From assembly GCF_003946865.1 (NCBI RefSeq), contig NZ_QXTH01000002.1, positions 186,001-250,000 of the forward strand: a DNA stretch of 64,000 bases. Direction: 5' to 3'. The notes beneath the pieces were generated by a model. That model was not told where the DNA came from, searched no databases, and saw nothing but the letters and a program-made list of their open reading frames with translations. Source of the DNA: Antribacter gilvus. Its GTDB lineage: Bacteria > Actinomycetota > Actinomycetes > Actinomycetales > Cellulomonadaceae. The translations under genes were made by a program, and so were the position numbers. Shown piece by piece: positions 31,199-40,137 of the stretch (the stretch's first letter is position 1; every line of letters starts with the position of its first letter).

Positions 31199-32626
31199 CT
31201 ACGCCTCGATGTCCGTGACCGCCGGCACCGAGTTCGTCGTCGCGAGCTTGCGGTACCAGTGGGCGGAGTCCTTCCAGGTGCGCAACTGCGTGTCGTAGTC
31301 CACGCGGATGATCCCGAAGCGACGGTCGTAGCCGTAGGCCCACTCGAAGTTGTCGAGCAGGGACCAGGCGAAGTAGCCGCGCACGTCCACGCCCTTGTCG
31401 AGAGCCTGGCCCAGCGCCTCGACGTGGTCGTGCAGGTAGGCGACCCGGAGGTCGTCGTGGACCCGGCCGTCGGCCGACACCTCGTCGTCGAACGCCGCGC
31501 CGTTCTCCGTGATCATGAGCGGCTGGTCCGGGTACGACTCGTGCAGCGAGAGCAGCAGGTCCGTGAGGCCCTGCGGCTCGATGTTCCAGCCCATCGCCGT
31601 GTACGGGCCGGGCTGCTGCAGGAACTCGATGTCGTCGGCCCCGATCCAGGGCGAGCCCTCGGAGTCCTTGTGGCCGTCGGCCTGCTGCCGCTCGCCCGAG
31701 CCGGCGTACCGGCGCACCCGGGCGGTGGAGTAGTAGTTCACGCCCAGCACGTCGAGCGGCTGGTTGGTGATCTCCAGGTCGCCGTCCTCGACGAAGGACC
31801 AGTCGGTCAGGCCCGAGGTGCGCTCGATCAGCCCGGCCGGGTAGGCACCGTCGAGCACCGGACCGAGGAACGCGCCGTTCGCGATCTCGTCCGCCTCCCG
31901 GACGGCCTCGACGTCAGCGTCCGACGACGGGTCGTCCGGCCGGATCACGTGCAGGTTCAACGTGAGCGACGTCTTGGCCTGCTCGCCCAGGACGTCACGG
32001 ATCTCCCGCACCGCCAGGCCGTGGGCCAGGTTGAGGTGGTGGATCGCGCGCAGGGCCGTCACCTGGTCGGTCAGACCGGGCGCGTGCACGCCGGAGGCGT
32101 AGCCGAGCAGCGCCGAGCACCACGGCTCGTTGAGCGTGGTCCACGTGTCGATGCGCGCGCCCAGCTCCTCCGCCATGCGGCGGGCATAGCGCGCGAACGC
32201 GTACGCCGTCTCGCGGTTGGCCCACCCGCCCTGGTCCTCGAGCTCCTGGGGCAGGTCCCAGTGGTAGAGCGTGACGACCGGCTTCACGCCGGCCTCGATC
32301 AGCGCGTCGACCAGACCCGAGTAGAACGCGATGCCCTCGGGGTTGAACTCCCCGCTGCCGCCCGGCTGGACCCGCGGCCAGGCGATCGAGAACCGGTAGG
32401 CACCGAGGCCCAGGTTCTTGATGTGCTCCACGTCCTCCTGCCACCGGTGGTAGTGGTCGTCCGCGACGTCGCCGGTGTCGCCGTTCAGCGTCTTGCCCGG
32501 CGTGTGCGAGAAGGTGTCCCAGATCGACGGGCCGCGGCCGCCCTCGGTGGCGCCTCCCTCGATCTGGTAGGACGCGGTGGCCGAGCCCCAGACGAAGCCG
32601 TCGGGGAAAGTGCGTGGGGTGCTCAT
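31199..32626 (-). CDS. GH1 beta-glucosidase
   Basis: 475 residues of a full GH1 barrel. N-terminal FPDGFVWGSATASYQIEGG, acid/base Glu in TLNEPW (about 164) and nucleophile Glu in MITENG (about 373), plus the aglycone-site motif FAWSLLDNFEWAYGY. It has no signal peptide, so it hydrolyses imported beta-glucosides or cello-oligomers in the cytoplasm. Its ATG overlaps the GH31 stop. In a xyloglucan pathway it would remove glucose after side chains are stripped. Confidence 0.95.
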   Translation of the reverse strand: MSTPRTFPDGFVWGSATASYQIEGGATEGGRGPSIWDTFSHTPGKTLNGDTGDVADDHYHRWQEDVEHIKNLGLGAYRFSIAWPRVQPGGSGEFNPEGIAFYSGLVDALIEAGVKPVVTLYHWDLPQELEDQGGWANRETAYAFARYARRMAEELGARIDTWTTLNEPWCSALLGYASGVHAPGLTDQVTALRAIHHLNLAHGLAVREIRDVLGEQAKTSLTLNLHVIRPDDPSSDADVEAVREADEIANGAFLGPVLDGAYPAGLIERTSGLTDWSFVEDGDLEITNQPLDVLGVNYYSTARVRRYAGSGERQQADGHKDSEGSPWIGADDIEFLQQPGPYTAMGWNIEPQGLTDLLLSLHESYPDQPLMITENGAAFDDEVSADGRVHDDLRVAYLHDHVEALGQALDKGVDVRGYFAWSLLDNFEWAYGYDRRFGIIRVDYDTQLRTWKDSAHWYRKLATTNSVPAVTDIEA

Positions 32627-34926
32627 GCCGTCAGGTTAGCCGTCGACACTGACAGAGAGAGCGCTCCCGCGCCTTCTGTCCGCTCTGTGAGACCCGCGGC
32701 CTCCACCGCCCAGGGCCCCGGCGCGTCGTCGGACGACACGCGCACGACGTCGCCCTCCCGTCTCACCCGGTACGTCGCCGCGGCCCCGTCGCCTCCCGGC
32801 ACCGTCACGACCTCGTCATGGCCGTCGGGGAGCTCGAACAACCGCAGGGTGACGCCCTCCGCCCAGGCGTAGTCCGGGCGGTCGTCCCGCCCGCCGACCG
32901 GCAGGACGGTACCCGGCCGCACCAGCAGCGGGAGGGAGTCGAAGCCGTGCTCCTCGGTGACCCACCGCGGTCCCGACACGGTGCGCGGGAGCAGCCCTTC
33001 GCCGTCGGGCAGCAAGCGCGTCCAGGTGCCCTCCGGGACGTAGTACTCGACCCGCCCGTCCACGCGGAACACCGGCGCCACCAGCAGCGAGTCGCCCAGC
33101 AGGTACTGGGTGTCCACCGTCGCGGCGGTGCGGTCGGCCGGGAACTCGAGCAGCATCGGCCGCATCACGGGCAGGCCCCGCTCGGTGGCCTCGTCCGCGA
33201 CCCGGCCCAGGTACGGCATGAGCCGCATCTTCAGGCGCGTGAAGGCGCGCGTGACGTCCACGGCCTCCTCGTCGAAGGCCCACGGCACGCGGTACGAGCT
33301 CGACCCGTGCAGGCGCGAGTGCGACGAGAGCAGGCCGAAGGCCACCCACCGCTTGAACACGGCGGCGTCGGGCGTGCCCTCGAAGCCGCCGATGTCGTGG
33401 CTCCAGAAACCGAAGCCCGACAGGGCGAGCGACAGGCCACCGCGCAGGGACTCGGCCATCGCCGCGAACGTGGACTCGCAGTCGCCGCCCCAGTGGACCG
33501 GGAACTGCTGGGTCCCGGCGGTCGCCGCCCGCGCGAAGACGACGGCCTCGCCCGCGCCCCGCTCCTCCTCCAGCACCTCGAAGACGGCACGGTTGTAGAG
33601 GTACGCGTAGTAGTTGTGCATGCGCTGCGGGTCGGACCCGTCGTGCCACACCACCTCGGTGGGGATGCGCTCGCCGAAGTCCGTCTTGAAGCAGTCCACG
33701 CCCTGCCGCAGGAGCTCGCGCAGCTTGCCCTGGTACCAGGCCGTCGCCTCGGGGTTGGTGAAGTCCACGAGGCCCATGCCCGCCTGCCACAGGTCCCACT
33801 GCCACACGTCGCCCTCGGCCGTGCGGACCAGGTATCCCAGGCGCGCGCCCTCGTCGAACAGGTGCGAGCGCTGCGCGATGTAGGGGTTGATCCAGGCGCT
33901 GACCCGGAGCCCGCGGTCGTGCAGGCGCGCGAGCATGCCCTCGGGGTCGGGGAAGGTGGCCGGGTCCCAGACGAAGTCGCACCAGTGGAACTGCCGCATC
34001 CAGAAGCAGTCGAAGTGGAAGACGCTCAGCGGGATTCCGCGCTCCGCCATCCCGTCCACGAAGGAGGTCACGGTGGCCTCGTCGTAGTCGGTCGTAAACG
34101 ATGTCGAGAGCCACAGACCGTACGACCAGGCCGGGACCTGCGGCGGCCGGCCGGTCAGCGCCGTGTACCGGCGCAGGATGTCGGCCGGCGTGGGCCCGTG
34201 GATCACGTAGTACTGCAGGTGCTCCCCCGGCACCGAGAACTGCGTCCGGGACGCCACCTCGGTCCCCACCTCGAACGACACCCGCTCCGGGTGCGCCACG
34301 AACACGCCGTACCCGCGGTCCGTGAGGTAGAACGGCACGTTCTTGTACGCCAGGTCGCTGGCGGTGCCGCCGTCCTCGTTCCAGACGTCCACGCTCTGGC
34401 CGTTCTTGACGAACGCGCCGAAGCGCTCGCCCAGGCCGTACACGTGCTCGCCCACGTCCAGGCTGAGCTGCTCGTGCACGAACGTGCCCTCCGCCGTGGT
34501 CGCGACGCCGACGCTCCGGTCCGACGACGACGTCAGCACCTGCCCGCCCGCCTCGAAGTCCACCTGCCACGGCGCGTCCACCGACACGCGGGCCGTGAGG
34601 CCGCCCGACGTGATCGACGCCGCCGCGTCCCCCGGTCCCGGGGCGACCACCTTGACGTCGGCCGCCTCCCGCCGCACGGCGAAGTGCGGCCCCCGGTCGC
34701 GGCGGCCGCGGTGGTGCTCGATCCGCACGCCGATCACGTCGTCCATCGGCGCGTCGAACGTCACCGTGACGAGCGGCCGGTTGAGCGTGTCGCCACGGTC
34801 GTGGATCGGCGCCGTGGGCGCGTGCACCACGAGCCGGTCGCCGTCAGCGACCGCCTCGTCCACCCAGCGGGGCCGCAGCATCGCGACTCCGGGCAGCAGC
34901 TTCCAGTAGCCATCCGTGAACTTCAT
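32623..34926 (-). CDS. GH31 alpha-xylosidase (YicI-like)
   Basis: 767 residues, ATG at 34926 with GGAGAGGA upstream and overlapping the GH42 stop. The nucleophile Asp is in CFKTDFGERIP, the acid/base Asp in HWGGDCEST, and the FHFDCFWMRQFHWCDFVWD segment is characteristic of the YicI alpha-xylosidase subgroup rather than alpha-glucosidases. It should remove alpha-1,6-xylose from the non-reducing end of xyloglucan fragments or isoprimeverose in the cytoplasm. Confidence 0.92.
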   Translation of the reverse strand: MKFTDGYWKLLPGVAMLRPRWVDEAVADGDRLVVHAPTAPIHDRGDTLNRPLVTVTFDAPMDDVIGVRIEHHRGRRDRGPHFAVRREAADVKVVAPGPGDAAASITSGGLTARVSVDAPWQVDFEAGGQVLTSSSDRSVGVATTAEGTFVHEQLSLDVGEHVYGLGERFGAFVKNGQSVDVWNEDGGTASDLAYKNVPFYLTDRGYGVFVAHPERVSFEVGTEVASRTQFSVPGEHLQYYVIHGPTPADILRRYTALTGRPPQVPAWSYGLWLSTSFTTDYDEATVTSFVDGMAERGIPLSVFHFDCFWMRQFHWCDFVWDPATFPDPEGMLARLHDRGLRVSAWINPYIAQRSHLFDEGARLGYLVRTAEGDVWQWDLWQAGMGLVDFTNPEATAWYQGKLRELLRQGVDCFKTDFGERIPTEVVWHDGSDPQRMHNYYAYLYNRAVFEVLEEERGAGEAVVFARAATAGTQQFPVHWGGDCESTFAAMAESLRGGLSLALSGFGFWSHDIGGFEGTPDAAVFKRWVAFGLLSSHSRLHGSSSYRVPWAFDEEAVDVTRAFTRLKMRLMPYLGRVADEATERGLPVMRPMLLEFPADRTAATVDTQYLLGDSLLVAPVFRVDGRVEYYVPEGTWTRLLPDGEGLLPRTVSGPRWVTEEHGFDSLPLLVRPGTVLPVGGRDDRPDYAWAEGVTLRLFELPDGHDEVVTVPGGDGAAATYRVRREGDVVRVSSDDAPGPWAVEAAGLTERTEGAGALSLSVSTANLTA

Positions 34927-37100
34927 GCGTTCCTCTCCATAAGAACCACGGCCCCCCACGGGTCGAGCTCGACCGAGTCGTCGACGGCGACGCCGGTCAG
35001 CAGGTCGGTGTACCGGCCGGGCACAGCGACCCGGGCCGGGGTGTCGGCGTGGTTCAGCAGGAACAGGGAGTCACCCCGTCGCACCGCCTCCACGCCCGTG
35101 CCGCGCAGGCCGGGCAGCGCCGGCTCGACGCCCGCGCGCCGCACCGCCCCGCGCAGGACCGCGGCGAGCAGCTCCGGCGAGGGCAGGGTGCCGAGGTACC
35201 AGGCCGTGCCGGCCCCGGCGTCGTGCCGGGTCACGGCCGGCGCGCCGGCCAGGTGGCCGTCCGTGTAGCGCGCCAGGACCTGGGCGCCCTCGGCGCGCAG
35301 CAGCTCGCCGAGCACGGTGGCCCGGCTGCCCGACGCCGGTCGCGCGCCCCGGGCGTCCGTGCCGCCCGGGGCGGCGGCCCGCCCGGGCGCAGCACCGCTG
35401 CCTGCCGCGGCCTCGTCGAGGAGCACGCCCGCGACCGCGAGCGCCACGCCCCCGTCGGGCAGCGCCGCCCACTCCTCGCCGCTCACACCGAGCACGTCGC
35501 GGAGCAGCGCCGGCGAGCGGCCGGGGTGCACCTGGGCGTCGTCGTCGGCCACTCCGGAGAACGGGCCGACGACGAGCTGCGCGCCCTGCCGGACCGCGGC
35601 CTGGAGCTGTTCCGCGCAGTGCTCGCCGAGGAGGTACAGGTTCGGCACGAGGACCACGTCGTAGCCGACGAGGTCCTCCCCCGGCGGGGCGAGGTCGACG
35701 GCGACGCCGTCCTCCCACAGCGGGCGGTACCAGGCGCGGAGCTGGGCGAGCGCGTCGAACCGGTCGGTGGGTCCGCCGACCTCGCCCGACGCCCACCAGG
35801 ACGACCAGTCGAACACGGCGACGACCCGGGCCGGGACGCGGGTCCCCGCGAGGGGGCGCAGGCGCGCGAGGTCCGCCCCGAGCGCCCGGACGCCCTGGTG
35901 CACGCGGGTGTCGGGGCCGGCGTGCGGCAGCATCGCGGAGTGGAACCGCTCGGCGCCGGCGCGCGAGGCGCGCCACTGGAAGAAGCAGATGCCGTCGGCT
36001 CCGCGGGCGACTGCCTGCAGCGACTCCAGGCGGGTGCGCTCGGGGCTCTTCGGCAGGTTGTGGCCGCGCCAGTTGACGGCGCCCGCCGCCTGCTCCATGA
36101 GGACCCAGGGGTCGCCGCCGCCGAGGGACCGCATGAGGTCCTGGGTCAGCGCGGCGGTGGACGGGGCGTGGGGGTCGCTCGGGTCGGGGTACGCGTCGTC
36201 GGCGACGACGTCGAGGTCCGCCGCCCAGGACCAGTAGTCGACGAGCGGGAAGAAGCCCATGAAGTTGGTGGTGATGGGGCGCTCGGGGTCGACCGCGCGG
36301 ATGACCTCCCGCTGCTCGCGGTAGAGGTCGCGCAGCAGGTCGGACGAGTACCGGCGGAAGTCCAGGGCCTGCGTCGGGTTGACGTGGTACGGCGTGCGGC
36401 GCGGCGGCAGGACCTCCTCGAACGAGGCGTAGTGCTGCGACCAGAACGCCGTGCCCCAGGCCTCGTTCAGCCGGTCCACCGTGCCGTACCGGGCCTTGAG
36501 CCAGACGCGGAACGCCTCGGCCGCCTCGTCGCCGTAGCAGACCTGCCCGAACTCGTTGCCGATGTGCCACATCCGCACGGCCGGGTGGGCCGAGAACCGC
36601 TCCGCGAGGTCGTACGTGATGGCGAGCGCGTGCTCCCGGTACGTCCGTGAGGCCGGGCTGAAGTGGTTGCGCGAGCCGGCGACGAGGCGCACCCCGTCGT
36701 GGTCCACGGGCAGCGTGTCGGGGTGGAGGATGCCCAGCCAGGCGGGCGGCGAGGCGGTCGGCGTCGCCAGGTCCACGGCCACGCCGTGCTCGTAGAGGAG
36801 GTCCAGCACCTCCTCGAGCCAGGTGAAGTCGCGGATGCCGGGGCTCGGCTCGTACCGCGCCCAGCTGAAGACGCCGACGGTCACCAGGTTCACGCCCGCC
36901 TCGCGCATGAGACGAGCATCCTCGCGCCAGACCTCCGGCGACCACTGCTCCGGGTTGTAGTCGCCCCCGAAGCACAGGCCCAGGTCGCGCGTCAGCGCCG
37001 AGAACCGGCCACGTCCCCCGGGCGCCGTACGGGAGGCGGACGACGCCGACCACCCCACAGTTGTCCCCCGCACCACTCGACCCCCCTGCACCTGTCCCAC
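34923..37100 (-). CDS. GH42 beta-galactosidase
   Basis: Up to 725 residues. It has GGDYNPEQW at the start of the barrel, acid/base Glu in WHIGNEFG (about 180) and nucleophile Glu in WVLMEQAAG (about 335), followed by the trimerisation domain and a C-terminal beta domain. The first 40 codons (to LCFGGDYN) are not typical and the real start may be a GTG near 37076 or later. It lies first in the GH42-GH31-GH1-serine hydrolase operon, behind the LacI operator at 37127, and would remove galactose from oligosaccharide side chains. Confidence 0.9.
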   Translation of the reverse strand: MGQVQGGRVVRGTTVGWSASSASRTAPGGRGRFSALTRDLGLCFGGDYNPEQWSPEVWREDARLMREAGVNLVTVGVFSWARYEPSPGIRDFTWLEEVLDLLYEHGVAVDLATPTASPPAWLGILHPDTLPVDHDGVRLVAGSRNHFSPASRTYREHALAITYDLAERFSAHPAVRMWHIGNEFGQVCYGDEAAEAFRVWLKARYGTVDRLNEAWGTAFWSQHYASFEEVLPPRRTPYHVNPTQALDFRRYSSDLLRDLYREQREVIRAVDPERPITTNFMGFFPLVDYWSWAADLDVVADDAYPDPSDPHAPSTAALTQDLMRSLGGGDPWVLMEQAAGAVNWRGHNLPKSPERTRLESLQAVARGADGICFFQWRASRAGAERFHSAMLPHAGPDTRVHQGVRALGADLARLRPLAGTRVPARVVAVFDWSSWWASGEVGGPTDRFDALAQLRAWYRPLWEDGVAVDLAPPGEDLVGYDVVLVPNLYLLGEHCAEQLQAAVRQGAQLVVGPFSGVADDDAQVHPGRSPALLRDVLGVSGEEWAALPDGGVALAVAGVLLDEAAAGSGAAPGRAAAPGGTDARGARPASGSRATVLGELLRAEGAQVLARYTDGHLAGAPAVTRHDAGAGTAWYLGTLPSPELLAAVLRGAVRRAGVEPALPGLRGTGVEAVRRGDSLFLLNHADTPARVAVPGRYTDLLTGVAVDDSVELDPWGAVVLMERNA

Positions 37101-37126
37101 CCGAGCATCCTTGCCCGTCGGCTCCG

Positions 37127-37140
37127 TCGAAGCGTTTCAA
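37127..37140. promoter_or_regulatory. LacI-type operator in divergent GH42/GH95 promoter
   Basis: TCGAAGCGTTTCAA is a near-palindrome matching three other operators of this locus (41330, 41487, 48601). It lies between the divergent GH42 operon and the GH95-lacI genes, so one repressor could control both. Confidence 0.75.
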
Positions 37141-37252
37141 CAAGGTAGCCTGTGGCGGCCAGGGTGTCCAGCGTGTGGGACAACGCCGTCCGCACCTCCG
37201 CCCGCACTGTCGGCACCGCCGCCGAGCCACCCGCTGCGAGGAGTACACGCCG

Positions 37253-40126
37253 ATGAATGCGCCGGAAGCCGCGCCCCACGGACCGGAAGCCGTAGATGTT
37301 CGCAGCGCGCACGGTGCGTCCGCCGCCCACGAGCTCCGGTACCGCGGGCCTGCACGATCCTGGGTCGAAGCGCTTCCGGTAGGCAACGGGTTCCGGGCCG
37401 CGATGTGCGCCGGGCTCCCGGGCGGCGAGCACCTCTGGCTCAACGACCTCACCGCCTGGTCCGGGCCGGCCACGCCGCCGGACCCCCTCGCGGGGACGCG
37501 GGCACGCGGCCCGGAGCACCTCGAGGCCGTGCGGGCGGCGGTCACGGCGGGCGACGTCCACCGGGCCGAGGAGCTGCTCCAGGACCTCCAGACGCCCTGG
37601 GTGCAGGCGTACCTCCCCCTCGCGGAGCTGCGCCTCACGCTGGGCGACGACGTCTCCGACGCCCCGTCGCCGCCGGTCCCGGGGGCGGGGGTGGGGGCCG
37701 CGCCGGGAGTGGGGGCCGCGCCGGGAGTGGGGGCCGCGCCGGGAGTGGGGGCGGACGCCGGGTACGCGCGGGGGCTGAGCCTGCGCGAGGCGGTCGCCTG
37801 GCACACGTACGACGACGCCCGGGCCGGCCGCGTGCACCACGAGACCTGGGCCGACGCCGTGCTGGGAGTGGTGGTGCACACCGTCCGCAGCGAGCGCCCC
37901 GTCCCGCTCGCCCTGCGGGTGTCGAGCCTGCTGCGCGACGCCCCGCCAGTGCCGGACAACAGGTCCGACGGCGGGTCCGACGGCGGGTCCTCGCCGGCTG
38001 TCGACGGCCTGCCGCCCGGTGCCGTCCTCGTTCATGAGGTCCTCCTGCCCGTCGACGTGGCCCCGGGTCACGAGGACGTCCCCGAGCCGGTCCGGTACGA
38101 CGACGCCGTCGGCCGCCGGGGAGCGGTGGCCGTGGCGGTGCTCAGCGGCGACGGCGCGGTGGACGGCCCGGTGGACGGCCCGGTGGACGGCGCACATTGC
38201 TTCGGCAGTTCGTCGTCGACTCGGCAGTTCGAAGTGCCGAGTCGACGACAAGGTGCCGAAGCAATGTGCGCGGGCGACGGGGTGCTGCGAGCGCCGGCGG
38301 CTCGCGAGCACGTCGTCGTCGTCGCCACGGCCACCGCAGCCGCCCGCGCCGCAACGGCTACCGCCGACGCCGCCGACGCCCGCGCCCGCGCGCTCGGCCT
38401 GCTCCGCACGGCGGTGAGCCGGTGGACCGGGGCGGGCGGGACGACGTCGGGCACCGCCGCCGTACGCGCCGCGCACGTGGTCGCGCACCGGGCGCTCTAC
38501 GACCGTGCGGAGCTGCGGCTCGGGACCGCCGTCCCCGACACCCACGAGGTCTCCGACGACCTGCCGACCGACGTCCGCGTGGCGCGCAGCGCCGGGCTGC
38601 ACGACCCGGTCCTCACGGCGCTGGCGTTCCACTACGGGCGGTACCTGCTGCTGTCGTCGTCACGGCCGGGCGGGCCGCCGGCCACCTTGCAGGGCATCTG
38701 GAACGCCGAGCTGCCCGGCCCGTGGAGCAGCGCCTACACGCTCAACATCAACGCGCAGATGACGTACTGGCTCGCCGAGACCACAAACCTGCCCGAGTGC
38801 CACGAGCCGCTGCTGGACCTGCTCGACCGGGTGGCGGCCGGGCCGGGCGCCGCGGTGGCGCGGGGCCTGTACGGCACCCGCGGCTGGGTGCTGCACCACA
38901 ACAGCGACCTGTGGGGGCACGCCGCCCCGGTGGGCGCCGGGCACGGCGACCCAGCCTGGGCGTCGTGGCCGCTCGGCGGCACCTGGCTCGCGCGGCACGC
39001 GTGGGACCACCACGTCTTCGCACCCGACGACGCCGCGCTCCGTGACCGCGTGCTCCCCCTCCTGCGCGGGGCCGCCGGGTTCGCCGCCGACTGGGTGCGG
39101 ACCGACGGCGCCGGTCGCGCCTGGACCAGCCCGTCCACGTCCCCCGAGAACCACTACGTGGCGGCGGACGGCACGGTGACCGGTGTGGGGACGTCGAGCA
39201 CGATGGACGTCGAGCTGCTGCGCGACCTGGCCCGCACCTGCCGCACGGCCTGGGAGGCGCAGGGTGGCACCGAGCCGGGCGGAGCCGAGCCGGGCGGCAC
39301 CGAGCCGGGCGGAGCCGAGCCGGGCGGAGCCGACGAGTCCTGGCTCCTGCGCCTCGAGGACGTGGTAGCAGGACTGCCTGGTCCGGGGGCCGGCGCCCGG
39401 GGCGAGCTCCTCGAGTGGGAGCAGGAGGTGGTGGAGGCGGAGCCGGAGCACCGCCACCTGTCGCACCTGGTGGGCGTCTACCCGCTCGGGGCGTACTGGC
39501 CGGACACGGATCCCGAGGTCTGCGCGGCGGCCGCCCGGTCCCTCGAGCTGCGGGGTCGGGAGTCCACCGGCTGGTCGCTCGCGTGGCGGCTCGCGCTGTG
39601 GGCACGTCTCGGCCGGGGCGACCGGGCCCACGAGCAGGTGCTCCTCGCGCTGCGGCCCGCCACGGACGGGTTCGGCCAGCGCGGCGGGCTCTATCCGAAC
39701 CTCTTCAGCGCGCACCCCCCGTTCCAGGTGGACGGCAACTGCGGGTTCACGGCAGGCGTGGCCGAGCTGCTGGTCCAGGCCCGCCCACCCACCCGCGCGG
39801 GGATGCGGGTCGACCTTCTGCCCGCTCTGCCCGACGCCTGGCCCGAGGGGGAGGTCACCGGCCTGCGCACGCCCGGCGGGGTCCTCGTCGACGTGGCCTG
39901 GCGGGACGGCCGCGTGACCCGCGCCCGGCTGCGCCGGCCCGCCGCCGTCGGGCAGCCGGAGCCCGCCATCGGGCAGCCGAAGACGCCCGCGGACGCCCGG
40001 CCGAAGCGGCCCGCGACCGCCCTGGAGGTCGAGGTGCGAGCCCCCGGCGCCGCGCCGCGGCGCCTGCACCTGCTTCCCGGCGATACCGTGTGCCTGTCCC
40101 CGGACCCTGTCGGGTCCCCGCTGTGA
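37253..40126 (+). CDS. GH95 family alpha-L-fucosidase/alpha-L-galactosidase
   Basis: 957 residues, ATG at 37253. N-terminal WVEALPVGNGFRAAMCAG and HLWLNDLTAWSG, the (alpha/alpha)6 barrel motifs LQGIWNAELPGPWSS, LNINAQMTYWLAE, LHHNSDLWGHA, and the C-terminal HRHLSHLVGVYPL identify GH95. No signal peptide is visible. The protein is longer than most family members because of in-frame low-complexity inserts: GVGAAP repeats near residue 150, VDGP repeats and a 78-nt palindrome near 305-339, and EPGG repeats near 672-692. It would remove terminal fucose from xyloglucan side chains. lacI follows after 11 nt. Confidence 0.9.
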   Translation: MNAPEAAPHGPEAVDVRSAHGASAAHELRYRGPARSWVEALPVGNGFRAAMCAGLPGGEHLWLNDLTAWSGPATPPDPLAGTRARGPEHLEAVRAAVTAGDVHRAEELLQDLQTPWVQAYLPLAELRLTLGDDVSDAPSPPVPGAGVGAAPGVGAAPGVGAAPGVGADAGYARGLSLREAVAWHTYDDARAGRVHHETWADAVLGVVVHTVRSERPVPLALRVSSLLRDAPPVPDNRSDGGSDGGSSPAVDGLPPGAVLVHEVLLPVDVAPGHEDVPEPVRYDDAVGRRGAVAVAVLSGDGAVDGPVDGPVDGAHCFGSSSSTRQFEVPSRRQGAEAMCAGDGVLRAPAAREHVVVVATATAAARAATATADAADARARALGLLRTAVSRWTGAGGTTSGTAAVRAAHVVAHRALYDRAELRLGTAVPDTHEVSDDLPTDVRVARSAGLHDPVLTALAFHYGRYLLLSSSRPGGPPATLQGIWNAELPGPWSSAYTLNINAQMTYWLAETTNLPECHEPLLDLLDRVAAGPGAAVARGLYGTRGWVLHHNSDLWGHAAPVGAGHGDPAWASWPLGGTWLARHAWDHHVFAPDDAALRDRVLPLLRGAAGFAADWVRTDGAGRAWTSPSTSPENHYVAADGTVTGVGTSSTMDVELLRDLARTCRTAWEAQGGTEPGGAEPGGTEPGGAEPGGADESWLLRLEDVVAGLPGPGAGARGELLEWEQEVVEAEPEHRHLSHLVGVYPLGAYWPDTDPEVCAAAARSLELRGRESTGWSLAWRLALWARLGRGDRAHEQVLLALRPATDGFGQRGGLYPNLFSAHPPFQVDGNCGFTAGVAELLVQARPPTRAGMRVDLLPALPDAWPEGEVTGLRTPGGVLVDVAWRDGRVTRARLRRPAAVGQPEPAIGQPKTPADARPKRPATALEVEVRAPGAAPRRLHLLPGDTVCLSPDPVGSPL
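37691..37744 (+). repeat. three tandem 18-bp units within GH95 gene
   Basis: GTGGGGGCCGCGCCGGGA is repeated three times, then partially a fourth time, encoding GVGAAP repeats. It keeps the reading frame and probably forms a flexible loop. Confidence 0.9.
38192..38269. repeat. 78-nt near-perfect palindrome inside GH95 gene
   Basis: The outer arm GCACATTGCTTCGGCA (38192-38207) pairs with 38254-38269, and the inner arm GTCGTCGACTCGGCA (38212-38226) with 38235-38249. They are separated by a 4x4 internal loop, with an 8-nt apex containing TTCGAA. The length is divisible by three, so the frame is kept and about 26 residues (HCFGSSSSTRQFEV...) are added where family members have no such sequence. 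It looks like an inserted palindromic element. Confidence 0.9.
39266..39325 (+). repeat. two tandem 30-bp units within GH95 gene
   Basis: A 30-nt unit encoding GTEPGGAEPG occurs twice in direct succession, giving a Glu-Pro-Gly-rich linker in the catalytic barrel region. Confidence 0.9.
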
Positions 40127-40137
40127 GGAGCAGACCC

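Noticed and set aside
37365-37378. Fifth LacI operator (TCGAAGCGCTTCCG) inside GH95
   Set aside because: It encodes the conserved VEALP residues of the enzyme and is only partly palindromic, so codon constraint explains it as well as regulation would.
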